This document shows positions 37,510 through 45,585 of a DNA stretch of 64,000 nt, piece by piece. The stretch is taken from positions 1-64,000 of the forward strand of contig DASRLO010000141.1 of the NCBI GenBank assembly GCA_035648415.1, in the 5' to 3' direction. The notes beneath the pieces were generated by a model, which saw nothing but the letters and a program-made list of their open reading frames with translations, searched no databases and was not told where the DNA came from. The position numbers and the translations under genes are program-made. Numbering within the stretch: the first letter of the stretch is position 1; each line of letters opens with the position of its first letter. Source of the stretch: DATARH01 sp035648415. GTDB taxonomy: Bacteria; Pseudomonadota; Alphaproteobacteria; ATCC43930; CGMCC-115725.

Positions 37510-38061
37510 TTGCCGTCATCAATACTGAGCCGGCGCCGGCTTCTGGGCGTCGCCGCGGTCGCCACGGGCGTTGCCTTCATCAAACCAGCTCCGGCTGTTT
37601 CCTTCGCCCCGCGCTCCATCTCGCTCTACAACCTCCATACCGGCGAAAGCCTGCGCGAGGTGTATTGGGCCGACGGCCACTACATCCGCGAGGTGGTGCG
37701 CGACATCAACTGGGTGCTGCGCGATCACCACTCGGACGAGGTTCGGCCGATGAACGCGGGGGTGCTCGACGTCCTCGGGCGGTTGCGCGACCGGCTCGAA
37801 GTTCACGATCCGATCCAAGTTGTTTGCGGCTATCGTTCGCCGGAAACCAACCACCATATGTGGCTGCGCGGTGACGGCGTCGCCGCCAACAGCTATCACA
37901 TGTACGGCATGGCCGTGGACATGCGCTGCGACCGGCGCAGCCTAAGCCAAGTGCACAGCGCGGCCCTGAGCCTTGCCGAACAATGCCGATTGGGCGGCGT
38001 GGGGTATTATCCCGAATCGGATTTCGTCCACGTCGATTGCGGCCCGCAGCGCACCTGGTAG
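37510..38061 (+). CDS. DUF882/M15-like murein endopeptidase (MepK/YcbK type), Tat signal
   Basis: 183 residues from TTG 37510, chosen for the GGGGGAG box nine bases upstream; TTG 37489 is the longer alternative. SRRRLLGVAAVATG is a twin-arginine signal. The rest, ISLYNLHTGESLREVYW, IQVVCGYRSPETN, SYHMYGMAVDMRC and FVHVDCGPQRTW, has the zinc ligands H, D and H of the peptidase M15A fold. In E. coli MepK cleaves 3-3 crosslinks made by L,D-transpeptidases, which fits the gene directly upstream. Confidence 0.88.
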   Translation: MPSSILSRRRLLGVAAVATGVAFIKPAPAVSFAPRSISLYNLHTGESLREVYWADGHYIREVVRDINWVLRDHHSDEVRPMNAGVLDVLGRLRDRLEVHDPIQVVCGYRSPETNHHMWLRGDGVAANSYHMYGMAVDMRCDRRSLSQVHSAALSLAEQCRLGGVGYYPESDFVHVDCGPQRTW

Positions 38062-38212
38062 CGCGCGGTTCCTCGCCGCCGGGGGGCGGCTGTCATCTTA
38101 TCATCGTGGCAGGGCGCGAGTTACTTGTCGGGGCTCGCGCCCGTCGTGTCGATATACGGCGCGCGCCAGGGATGGTTCCCGCGATCCCCCAAGACCGATG
38201 CCAATTTCTTTC

Positions 38213-38287
38213 GCCGCCCCGCGAAAGCTGGGTTCAGGGCTCCCGCCCGTTCGCTCGTCGCAGTTACCGTTTTCACGGGAATGACGG
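38213..38287. repeat. Dispersed repeat, family E (CGCGAAAGC/GGGAATGACGG type)
   Basis: The stretch contains CGCCCCGCGAAAGCTGGGTT and ends TTTTCACGGGAATGACGGT. This form (CCGTCATTCCCGCGAAAGC in reverse) is a widespread alphaproteobacterial intergenic repeat. It ends at the stop codon of the DOPA-dioxygenase-like gene. Confidence 0.5.
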
Positions 38288-38668
38288 TCAGCACTTTACG
38301 CGCTTCAGCACGTCGAGCTTGAGCGGCAGTTTGTCGCCGAGCCACATCGCATAGACCGTGTGGTCGTCATAGGCGTTGCCGGCGAGCGGGTGGACCAGCA
38401 CGTCGAGCCCGCCGCGGTTCAGCATCAGCCACGGCACCAGCCGGGCGAAATCCTCCACCGCGAACGCCACCTGGTACATCGCGACCGTGTGCGGCCCGAC
38501 CGCCTCGTCGTGCCAGCCGCCGAGCGTCGCGGCGGGAAAGGCGGCGCCCATCCCCTCGCGCAGTCGCGCCGCGGCGGTGCGCGTCGCCGCCGGATCGTAA
38601 TAGATGTGCGCGTGGTATCCGGTGATCGCGCCAGGGTCGGCGAACCGGTCGGCATATGCTTCCGTCAT
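38288..38668 (-). CDS. DOPA 4,5-dioxygenase family protein
   Basis: 126 residues from ATG 38668 with AGGAGG upstream. ITGYHAHIYYDP, VGPHTVAMYQVAF, VPWLMLNRGGLDVLVHPLAGN and HTVYAMWLG contain the conserved histidines of this small family, named for an extradiol ring-cleaving enzyme of betalain-making fungi. The bacterial members are poorly characterised. It is followed upstream by a GNAT gene ten bases away, so both are likely one transcript. Confidence 0.85.
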   Translation of the reverse strand: MTEAYADRFADPGAITGYHAHIYYDPAATRTAAARLREGMGAAFPAATLGGWHDEAVGPHTVAMYQVAFAVEDFARLVPWLMLNRGGLDVLVHPLAGNAYDDHTVYAMWLGDKLPLKLDVLKRVKC

Positions 38669-38678
38669 GGTTGCCTCC

Positions 38679-39212
38679 TCACCCCGGCAGCGTTGTGTCG
38701 CCCGGCCCGAGCGGACGCTGCATCAGAACCGAATCAACCCAGCGCCCGAACTTGAAGCCGATGGCGCTCAGCACCCCGACAGGGGCAAAGCCGAGCGCGC
38801 CATGCAGGCGGATCGACGCCACGGTCTCGCTGCCGCCGATGACCGCGACCATTTGGCGGTAGCCGAGTTCGGTCGAGCGCTCGATCACCCGCGCCAGCAG
38901 CGCGCGGCCGATGCCGCGTCCGACCTCGCCGGCGGCGATGTAGATCGAATCCTCGACCGAGAACCGGTAGCCGATGCGCGCTCGATACGGCCCGGCGTAA
39001 CAATAACCCACCACCGTGCCGGCGCGCTCGGCGACGAAATAGGGGAAATCGCGCGCCACAAGCTCGGCGCGGCGGCGCGCCATCTCCGCCTCGCCCGGCG
39101 GCGCCTCCTCGAACGACGCAAGGCCATGCAGCACATGATGCGCATAGACCGCGGCGATCGCGGCGACATCCTCGTCGCGCGAGGGCCGGACCAGGAGCTC
39201 GCCGTTCGTCAT
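38679..39212 (-). CDS. GNAT N-acetyltransferase (phosphinothricin acetyltransferase-like)
   Basis: 177 residues. VRPSRDEDVAAIAAVYAHHVLHGLASFEE and the acetyl-CoA loop VGRGIGRALLARVIERSTELGYRQMVAVIGGSE followed by SIRLHGALGFAPVGVL are characteristic of the PAT/YncA subgroup, which acetylates phosphinothricin, methionine sulfone or related amines. Actual substrate unknown. The ribosome-binding site is weak. Directly upstream of the DOPA-dioxygenase-like gene. Confidence 0.88.
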   Translation of the reverse strand: MTNGELLVRPSRDEDVAAIAAVYAHHVLHGLASFEEAPPGEAEMARRRAELVARDFPYFVAERAGTVVGYCYAGPYRARIGYRFSVEDSIYIAAGEVGRGIGRALLARVIERSTELGYRQMVAVIGGSETVASIRLHGALGFAPVGVLSAIGFKFGRWVDSVLMQRPLGPGDTTLPG

Positions 39213-39227
39213 GAGAACGCAGCCTGT

Positions 39228-40205
39228 CTACCCGCCGATGACCCGCTGCGGCCTGCCGTCGAGGAAGCCGACGATGTTCTCAACGATCTGCGGGTAGGAG
39301 CCGCGGTAATTCTCGTCGGTGACGTAGCCGATATGCGGGGTCAGGATCACGTTGGGCGCGGTGCGCAACGGGTGGTCGGCGGACAGCGGCTCTTTGTCGT
39401 AGACATCGAACCCGGCATAGGCGAGCCGGCTCTCCTTCAACGCGCCGATAACCGCCTCGGTGTCGACGATCGGCCCCCGCGAGGTGTTGACCAGCACCGC
39501 GCTCTTCTTCATCAGCCCGATTTCGCGCGCGCCGACGAGGCCGCGGCTGCGCGGGCTCAGCACCAAATGGACCGACAGCACATCGGCGCGGCGGAACAAT
39601 TCGTCCTTCTCGACGCGCTCGACGCCCTGCGCGGCGGCCTTTTCGGCGGTCAGGTTCTGGCTCCAGGCGATCGCCTTCATCTCGAAGGCGAGGCCGACGC
39701 GGGCGACCGCGCCGCCGAGCCGGCCGAGGCCCAACAGGCCGATGGTCTTGCCGGCGACGCGATGGCCGATGCGGGTCTGCCAGCCGCCCTGGCGCATCAA
39801 GGCATGGTCCTCGGCGATCCGCCGCATCGCGCCGAGGATGAGCCCCCAGGCGAGTTCGGCGGTGTCCTCGTTGCCGCCGCCCCCGGGAGCATTAGCGGGG
39901 CCGCCGGTGCCGCACACGGTGACGCCTTTCGCCTGCAGCGCCGTCATGTCGAACGAGGCGTTGCGCATGCCGGTGGTGATGAGGAGCTTCAGTTTCGGCA
40001 GGCGGTCGAGCAGCGCCTTCGGAAACGGCGTGCGCTCGCGCATCGCGCAGACGATCTCGCTGTCGGCGAGCGCGCGCACCGCGGCGTCCTCGTCGGCGAA
40101 CGGGAAACGCTCGACCGCGATGTCGATGCCGCGCCCGCGCACCGCCGACCAATCGGCCATGTCGAGCGCGACGCCCTGGTAATCGTCAAGAATGCTGACC
40201 CGCAT
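39228..40205 (-). CDS. D-2-hydroxyacid dehydrogenase family protein
   Basis: 325 residues. Rossmann motif GLLGLGRLGGAVARVG near residue 160, the arginine in NTSRGPIVDTEA, the glutamate in DVYDKEPL and the catalytic histidine in LTPHIGYVTDENY are in place. TTGMRNASFDM replaces the usual V-x-x-x-G-V-G block, a variant of the subgroup. It should interconvert a 2-keto acid and D-2-hydroxy acid with NAD(P). Sits upstream of the GNAT gene on the same strand. Confidence 0.88.
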   Translation of the reverse strand: MRVSILDDYQGVALDMADWSAVRGRGIDIAVERFPFADEDAAVRALADSEIVCAMRERTPFPKALLDRLPKLKLLITTGMRNASFDMTALQAKGVTVCGTGGPANAPGGGGNEDTAELAWGLILGAMRRIAEDHALMRQGGWQTRIGHRVAGKTIGLLGLGRLGGAVARVGLAFEMKAIAWSQNLTAEKAAAQGVERVEKDELFRRADVLSVHLVLSPRSRGLVGAREIGLMKKSAVLVNTSRGPIVDTEAVIGALKESRLAYAGFDVYDKEPLSADHPLRTAPNVILTPHIGYVTDENYRGSYPQIVENIVGFLDGRPQRVIGG

Positions 40206-40243
40206 CGGCGGTTTCTCCCAAATAAAGTCTCGGTTGCCACGAT

Positions 40244-40328
40244 GTCATTGCGAGCGTAGCGAAGCAATCTCGCGCCGACCGAGGCTTACCCAACGAGATT
40301 GCTCCGTCGCTGCGCTCCTCGCAATGAC
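40244..40328. repeat. Dispersed palindromic repeat, family B, copy 3
   Basis: GTCATTGCGAGCGTAGCGAA at the left and CTGCGCTCCTCGCAATGAC at the right are near-inverse copies, as in copy 1. It lies between two leftward catabolic genes. Confidence 0.75.
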
Positions 40329-40330
40329 CG

Positions 40331-41170
40331 TCAGGTCAATAGCAGCGGGGCGTATTGATCGAGCAGCTTGAGGATCTCGCCGCGGCTTTGGTCGGGGATT
40401 TCGAGCACCGCCTCCTGGATGCCCGCCTCGCGGTAATCCGCCAGCACCGCGGCGTCGGGCGGGGCGCGGAACACGGAGATGAACAGCTCCGCGAAGTCGC
40501 GGCCGTGCGCGTCGGCCATCTTCTTCAGGCGGTCGCGCTCGTGGCGGATGTCCCAGCCGCGCTGCGGCCGCGGAAACCAGCCGTCGCAGTATTCGACGAC
40601 GCGGCGCAGCGTGTAGTCGGTCTCGCCGCCCAGGAGGATCGGCGGATGCGGCTTCTGCGCCGGTTTCGGATAGGACCAGATGGGATCGAAATCGACCATC
40701 TCGCCGTGGTAGGCGGCTTCCTCCTGGGACCACATCGCCTTCATCGCCAGGATGCGCTCGCGCATCAGCTTGAAGCGGGTTTTGTACTGGGCGCCGTGGT
40801 TTTCCATCTCCTCGACGTTCCAGCCGCCGCCAATGCCAAAGACGAAACGGCCACCCGACATTTGGTCGAGGCTGGCGACGCATTTGGCGGTGACGATCGG
40901 GTCGCGCTCCGGGATCAAACAGATGCCGGTGCCGAGGATCAGCTTCTTGGTCGCCGCCGCGGCGAAGCTGAGCGCGACGAACGGGTCGTGGGTATGCGAA
41001 TAGCGCTTGGGCAATTCGCCGCCGCCGCCGAACGGCGTCTTGCGGCTGGTCGGGATATGGGTGTGCTCGGGCACGTAGAGCGAGGCGAACCCGCGCTCCT
41101 CGAGGGCCCGGGCCAGTTCGGAAATGTCGATGCCGTAATCGACCGGGAAATAGAATACGCCGATACGCAT
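40331..41170 (-). CDS. LLM-class F420-dependent oxidoreductase (TIGR03619-like)
   Basis: 279 residues from ATG 41170, AGGAG upstream. MRIGVFYFPVDYGIDISELARALEERGFASLYVPEHTHIP, LILGTGICLIPERDPIVTAKCVASLDQMSGGRFVFGIGGGWNVEEMENHG and PKPAQKPHPPILLGGE match the Rv-type F420-dependent LLM subgroup. Whether this bacterium makes F420 cannot be seen here; FMN use is possible. Substrate unknown. Confidence 0.85.
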   Translation of the reverse strand: MRIGVFYFPVDYGIDISELARALEERGFASLYVPEHTHIPTSRKTPFGGGGELPKRYSHTHDPFVALSFAAAATKKLILGTGICLIPERDPIVTAKCVASLDQMSGGRFVFGIGGGWNVEEMENHGAQYKTRFKLMRERILAMKAMWSQEEAAYHGEMVDFDPIWSYPKPAQKPHPPILLGGETDYTLRRVVEYCDGWFPRPQRGWDIRHERDRLKKMADAHGRDFAELFISVFRAPPDAAVLADYREAGIQEAVLEIPDQSRGEILKLLDQYAPLLLT

Positions 41171-41184
41171 GGGCTTTCTCCTTC

Positions 41185-43230
41185 CTACGATGCCGCTTCG
41201 GGCAAGACTGCGGCATCGAGCGATACGGTGCGCGCGGCGGCCGTCGGCGCGGCTTCCGGGGCGAATGGCGGCGCGGTCTGCAGCATCATCGCGCCCGAAG
41301 CGAAGACGATGCGCTTCTCGGCGAACGCCCGGACCAGGCGTTTCAGATATTCGCGCTGCACCCAGCTCGGCTTGACCGGCCGGGCGGTGAATTTGAAGCG
41401 CAGCACGAGCGCGTTGTCGGCAACCTCGGCGATGCCTTGCAGCTTCAGCGGCAGCATGATCTCGGCGGCGATCTCGGGATCGTCCTGCGCGGCGAGGCCG
41501 ACCTGCTTCGCGGTCTTGCGCACCAGCTCGATATCGGTGCCGGTCTCGAAGCGGAGGTTGAACTTTATCGTCGCGAAGTCGCGGCTGAGATTGGTCACCG
41601 CGCCCAGTTGGCCGTAGGGAATCGTGTGCAGCGGCCCGTTCTGGTGGCGCAATTTAACCGAACGGATCCCCAAGGTCTCGACCGTGCCCTTGAGGCGCCC
41701 GGTATCGATGTATTCGCCGACCCGGAACGCGTCGTCCCACATGTAGAAGAGGCCGGAGATGATGTCGCGCACCAGCGATTGCGAACCGAACGACACGGCA
41801 AGGCCAAAGACGCCGGCGCCGGCGATCAGCGGCGCGGTGTCGACCCCGAGCCGCGACAAGACAACCAAGGCCGCGAGCACCCCGATCACCACGGCGAAGG
41901 CGGCCCGCAACAGCGGCAGGACGGTCTGCAACCGCGAGGCCGGCGCGGCCAAATCGTCATCGTCGACCCCCGGCACGCTGGGGCCGCCGCCCATGTCCTG
42001 GAGATGCCTATCGATCGCGAGGCTCACCAGCTCCCAGACGACAAAGGCGACGAACAGCGTGCCGATTGCGGCCCCGACCGACTGCATCACCGCATTCGAG
42101 GCGGTCGCGGACATCTCGAGCGTCCCGTTCCAGACCCAAATCACGGTCATCGCCGCGATCACCAGCCCGGCGGCGCGCAGGATGCGGTGGATGGCGCGAA
42201 TCCGCAGCCGGTCCGCCCCCAGCCTCAACTTCTCGGAATCGTGCCACCCGCGCTCGGTCAGGCGATCGAGCACAATGAGGACGAAGAGGATGCCGAGCGT
42301 CGATATCGCCGCGTGGTAATAGGACAGCAGCCCCAGCGACAAGCCGGCGACGAAGAACACGAACAGCCCGGCGACCAGGGTCAGCGCGACCGCCACCCAG
42401 GCGCGCGCCAGCCCATCGCGCAGCATGGCGACAATCCCGCCGCTGCGCCGGCCGCGGATCAGCGCCTCGGTGGCGCCGCGGGCGCGGAACACGATCAGCA
42501 CATAGAGGCCGCAGACCAGCACGGCGTTGATCAGGCTGATGACGTGCGGCGCGCCGCTGTCTTCGTCCATCAGCCCATAGCGGCCGAACGCGACAAGCAC
42601 GATGATCGCCAAAATCGCACTGGACAGAAACCGGCTGAGGCCGCCCGCCTCGGCGTCGGCAACGTCGATCAGCCGGGCCGTCCGGTCGCTCGGCCGCAGG
42701 ATCGCCCGGCTGACCACCGCCACGACGCGCCACCGGATCAGCACATTCGCGGAAAACAGCGCCAAGACCGGGGTGATGCCGGCGGCGGGAAGGAAATGCC
42801 GCTCCTCGGCGCTGAAGACACCGTAAAACGCGGCCAATCCCGCGAGATCGGCGGCGACCAGGCCAAGCAGGTCGATGAGGCGCGGGCCGTCGTCGCGCGC
42901 GGTGATCCGCCGCCGCGGCCGGCGCCCGGCGAGCCGGCTCACGACGGTCTCGACGGTCAGCGCGACGAGGGTGGCGAGGGCGACCCAGCCGATATCGGCA
43001 AGCACGCCGGCGGCCGAGCCGGCGCGGTCGAACGAGCGCCATTCGCGGTCGAGCGCCGACCACACATCCGGCGCCATCGAGACATCCGAGACCGCCTCGG
43101 CCTGCAGCCGGCCGGCCGCACGCTCGAACCACCCGGTCATTTGCGGCATAGCGGCAGAATCTTCGGCGGCGCGCGCGGCGCCCGCCGCCAGCAGCGCCAA
43201 CCCGACCATCAATGCGAACAGCCGCCGCAT
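41185..43230 (-). CDS. Mechanosensitive channel of the MscS family, large form
   Basis: 681 residues from ATG 43230 with GGGAGG. A signal peptide or first helix is followed by about ten membrane segments. The MscS pore helix and beta domain are near the C-terminus: PLIAGAGVFGLAVSFGSQSLVRDIISGLFYMWDDAFRVGEYI and GTVETLGIRSVKLRHQNGPLHTIPYGQL. It releases solutes under hypo-osmotic stress; the long N-terminal membrane part resembles YbdG/MscM-type paralogues. The last 25 residues are unusually rich in alanine and proline. Confidence 0.9.
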   Translation of the reverse strand: MRRLFALMVGLALLAAGAARAAEDSAAMPQMTGWFERAAGRLQAEAVSDVSMAPDVWSALDREWRSFDRAGSAAGVLADIGWVALATLVALTVETVVSRLAGRRPRRRITARDDGPRLIDLLGLVAADLAGLAAFYGVFSAEERHFLPAAGITPVLALFSANVLIRWRVVAVVSRAILRPSDRTARLIDVADAEAGGLSRFLSSAILAIIVLVAFGRYGLMDEDSGAPHVISLINAVLVCGLYVLIVFRARGATEALIRGRRSGGIVAMLRDGLARAWVAVALTLVAGLFVFFVAGLSLGLLSYYHAAISTLGILFVLIVLDRLTERGWHDSEKLRLGADRLRIRAIHRILRAAGLVIAAMTVIWVWNGTLEMSATASNAVMQSVGAAIGTLFVAFVVWELVSLAIDRHLQDMGGGPSVPGVDDDDLAAPASRLQTVLPLLRAAFAVVIGVLAALVVLSRLGVDTAPLIAGAGVFGLAVSFGSQSLVRDIISGLFYMWDDAFRVGEYIDTGRLKGTVETLGIRSVKLRHQNGPLHTIPYGQLGAVTNLSRDFATIKFNLRFETGTDIELVRKTAKQVGLAAQDDPEIAAEIMLPLKLQGIAEVADNALVLRFKFTARPVKPSWVQREYLKRLVRAFAEKRIVFASGAMMLQTAPPFAPEAAPTAAARTVSLDAAVLPEAAS

Positions 43231-43323
43231 CGCGCCGTCCTCCCGCGAAAAGCGAGGACAGTCTAAATCAGTTTCCGCTTAGGCGGAATCGCCGCTCTCC
43301 GCACGAGGGTGGAGAGCAATACG

Positions 43324-44538
43324 TCAGCCCATCGCCTTCCGCAAATTGGCGTCGAGCTTGTCGAGGAACTGGTTGGTGGTGAGCCACGGATGGTCCGCCC
43401 GGATCAGGAGCGCGAGGTCGCGGGTCATGTCGCCGCTCTCGACCGTCTCGACGCAGACTTTTTCCAGTGTCTCGGCGAATTTGACGATTTCGGGGGAGTT
43501 GTCGAAGGCGCCGCGATACTTGAGGCCGCGGGTCCAGGCGAAGATCGAGGCGATCGGATTGGTCGAGGTTTCCTTGCCCTGCTGGTGCTGGCGGTAGTGG
43601 CGGGTGACCGTGCCGTGCGCCGCCTCGGCTTCGACCGTCTTGCCGTCGGGGGTCAGCAGCACCGAGGTCATCATGCCCAACGAGCCGAAGCCCTGCGCCA
43701 GCGTGTCGGACTGCACGTCGCCGTCGTAGTTCTTGCAGGCCCAGACAAAGCCGCCGTTCCATTTGAGCGCCAGCGCGACCATGTCGTCGATCAGGCGGTG
43801 CTCGTAGGTCAGGTTCTTGCCCTTGAACTTGGCCTCGAACTCGCTCTCGTAGACCTCCTGGAAGAGGTCGCGGAAGCGGCCGTCATAGGCCTTGAGGATG
43901 GTGTCCTTGGTCGACAGGAACAGCGGCCAGCCGCGCGTCAAGGCAAAGTTGAAGCAGGATTGGGCGAAGCCCTTGATCGAGTCGTCGAGGTTGTGCATGC
44001 CCATAGCGACGCCAGGGCCGTTGAAGTCGAACACCTTGCGGACGATCGGCTCGCCACCGCCCGCCGGCTTGAACACCATGGTCAGCTCGCCGGCGCCTTC
44101 GACGACAAAATCGGTCGCGGCGTACTGATCGCCATAGGCGTGGCGGCCGATGACGATCGGCTGGGTCCAGTTCGGCACCAGGCGCGGCACGTTCTTGCAG
44201 ATGATCGGCTCGCGGAAGATCGTGCCGCCAATGATGTTGCGGAGCGTGCCGTTCGGCGAGCGGTACATCCGCTTCAGGTGGAACTCGGTCATCCGCCCGC
44301 GGTCGGGGGTGATGCCGGCGCATTTGACGCCGACGCCGTATTGCTTGATCGCGTTGGCCGCGTCGACGGTAATCTGGTCGTCGCTCGCGTCGCGGCTCTC
44401 CATGCCGAGATCGTAGTATTTCAGCTCGATGTCGAGATACGGCAGGATCAGCTTGTTCTTGATGAAGCTCCAGATGATGCGTGTCATCTCGTCGCCGTCG
44501 AGCTCGACGATGGGGTTCTTCACCTTGATTTTCGGCAT
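43324..44538 (-). CDS. icd: NADP-dependent isocitrate dehydrogenase, eukaryote-like homodimer type
   Basis: 404 residues from ATG 44538 (GAGG eight bases upstream; an ATG three codons earlier is possible). NPIVELDGDEMTRIIW, AGITPDRGRMTEFHLKRMYRSPNGTLRNIIGGTIFREPI and YDGDVQSDTLAQGFGSLGMM are diagnostic for the IDH1/IDH2-like group common in alphaproteobacteria. It converts isocitrate to 2-oxoglutarate, making NADPH. The long AT-rich region upstream (44539-44915) is likely its promoter region. Confidence 0.95.
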   Translation of the reverse strand: MPKIKVKNPIVELDGDEMTRIIWSFIKNKLILPYLDIELKYYDLGMESRDASDDQITVDAANAIKQYGVGVKCAGITPDRGRMTEFHLKRMYRSPNGTLRNIIGGTIFREPIICKNVPRLVPNWTQPIVIGRHAYGDQYAATDFVVEGAGELTMVFKPAGGGEPIVRKVFDFNGPGVAMGMHNLDDSIKGFAQSCFNFALTRGWPLFLSTKDTILKAYDGRFRDLFQEVYESEFEAKFKGKNLTYEHRLIDDMVALALKWNGGFVWACKNYDGDVQSDTLAQGFGSLGMMTSVLLTPDGKTVEAEAAHGTVTRHYRQHQQGKETSTNPIASIFAWTRGLKYRGAFDNSPEIVKFAETLEKVCVETVESGDMTRDLALLIRADHPWLTTNQFLDKLDANLRKAMG

Positions 44539-44915
44539 CGAAATCATCCTCAAAGGCGGCGCGGCGGCCGGGTCATTTGAAGCGCGGCACGATAGTGGCG
44601 AGGCCGCGGCGAGGCAAGCGGGCGCCCCGAGGCGCAAGGCTCCAATGCAAGGGAGTTATTAACAGAGCGCCGATCCCGCTACGCGGCGTTTGAAATTTAA
44701 ACAGGCGGCAAACGCCACAACCGTTTGTTACGAACGGTTTATACTTTTGTAACCATAGGCGCGACGGTTTCCATTTAATACAAGGGGATAGAAAACTATG
44801 CCCAATTTTTAAGCAATCCGTCGCCATTCTTGGCCTTGTTCGCCGATGGACGACTCCGAAGCGCTTCTCCACAACCTTATCCACCGTTTCAGGGGATATC
44901 GTCGAAAGCGCCAGT
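44539..44915. other. 377-base AT-rich gene-free region with nested inverted repeats
   Basis: No coding sequence. From 44640 to 44830 the base composition is far more AT-rich than the surroundings. GGCGTTTG and CAAACGCC (about 44686-44717) and AACCGTT and AACGGTT (44719-44739) are adjacent inverted repeats. Two DnaA-box-like 9-mers lie at 44865-44885. It contains the icd promoter on the minus strand; no single -35/-10 pair is convincing. Confidence 0.6.
44865..44885 (+). promoter_or_regulatory. Two DnaA-box-like 9-mers in tandem
   Basis: TTCTCCACA (44865-44873) and TTATCCACC (44877-44885) each differ from the DnaA box TTATCCACA at one position and lie in the same orientation, three bases apart. 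They are next to the AT-rich stretch to their left. Confidence 0.4.
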
Positions 44916-45461
44916 CTATTCCGCGAACGCCGTGAACAGTGCGGCGACATCGGGTACAAAGCGGGCGAGGGCCGGCACCAATGGAGCGGCGAAGCTCGAC
45001 GTGGCGATGTGCTCGAACAACGCCGCGAGCGGCGACCAATAGCCGGCGATATCGACGATGAAGATCGGCTTTTGATGCAGACCGAGCTGGCGCCAGGAGA
45101 GGATCTCGACCGCCTCGTCGAGCGTGCCGACCCCGCCCGGCAGCACCGCGAACGCATCCGCCCGCTCGGCCATGGCCTGCTTGCGCTGATGCATGTCGGC
45201 GACGACGACGAGTTCGGTCAAACCGGTATGCGCCACTTCGCGATGCCGCAGATGCACCGGAATGACCCCGGTCACCCGGCCGCCGCCGGCCAGCACCGCG
45301 TCGGCGACGCGGCCCATCAGTCCGTTGCGGCCGCCGCCATAGACGAGCTCGATGCCGCGCGCCGCAAGCCCGGCGCCGAGCTCGCTCGCGGCCGCCTGAT
45401 AGCGCGGGTCGCTTCCAGGCGAAGAGCCGCAATAAACACAAAGCCGCCCAATTTTCTCCAT
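44916..45461 (-). CDS. LOG-family (TIGR00730) nucleotide 5-prime-monophosphate phosphoribohydrolase
   Basis: 181 residues from ATG 45461. VYCGSSPGSDPRY at the start, VYGGGRNGLMGRVADAVL, the arginine region HQRKQAMAERADAFAVLPGGVGTLDEAVEIL with the PGGxGTxxE motif, and WRQLGLHQKPIFIVD define LOG-type lysine-decarboxylase-like proteins. They release free cytokinin or purine base from AMP-type nucleotides. Single gene, divergent from the LysM gene. Confidence 0.92.
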   Translation of the reverse strand: MEKIGRLCVYCGSSPGSDPRYQAAASELGAGLAARGIELVYGGGRNGLMGRVADAVLAGGGRVTGVIPVHLRHREVAHTGLTELVVVADMHQRKQAMAERADAFAVLPGGVGTLDEAVEILSWRQLGLHQKPIFIVDIAGYWSPLAALFEHIATSSFAAPLVPALARFVPDVAALFTAFAE

Positions 45462-45585
45462 TGGCCGCCGCGCCGCCAGTTGCCGTGCTCGATTGCCGCC
45501 TCCTCTTCCTCCCAACAAGGCGCGATTGCAAGCGGGCTGGGCGCGACCTAAACTCCCGCCGCATCCGAAGGCGCGGGGGCGATCG

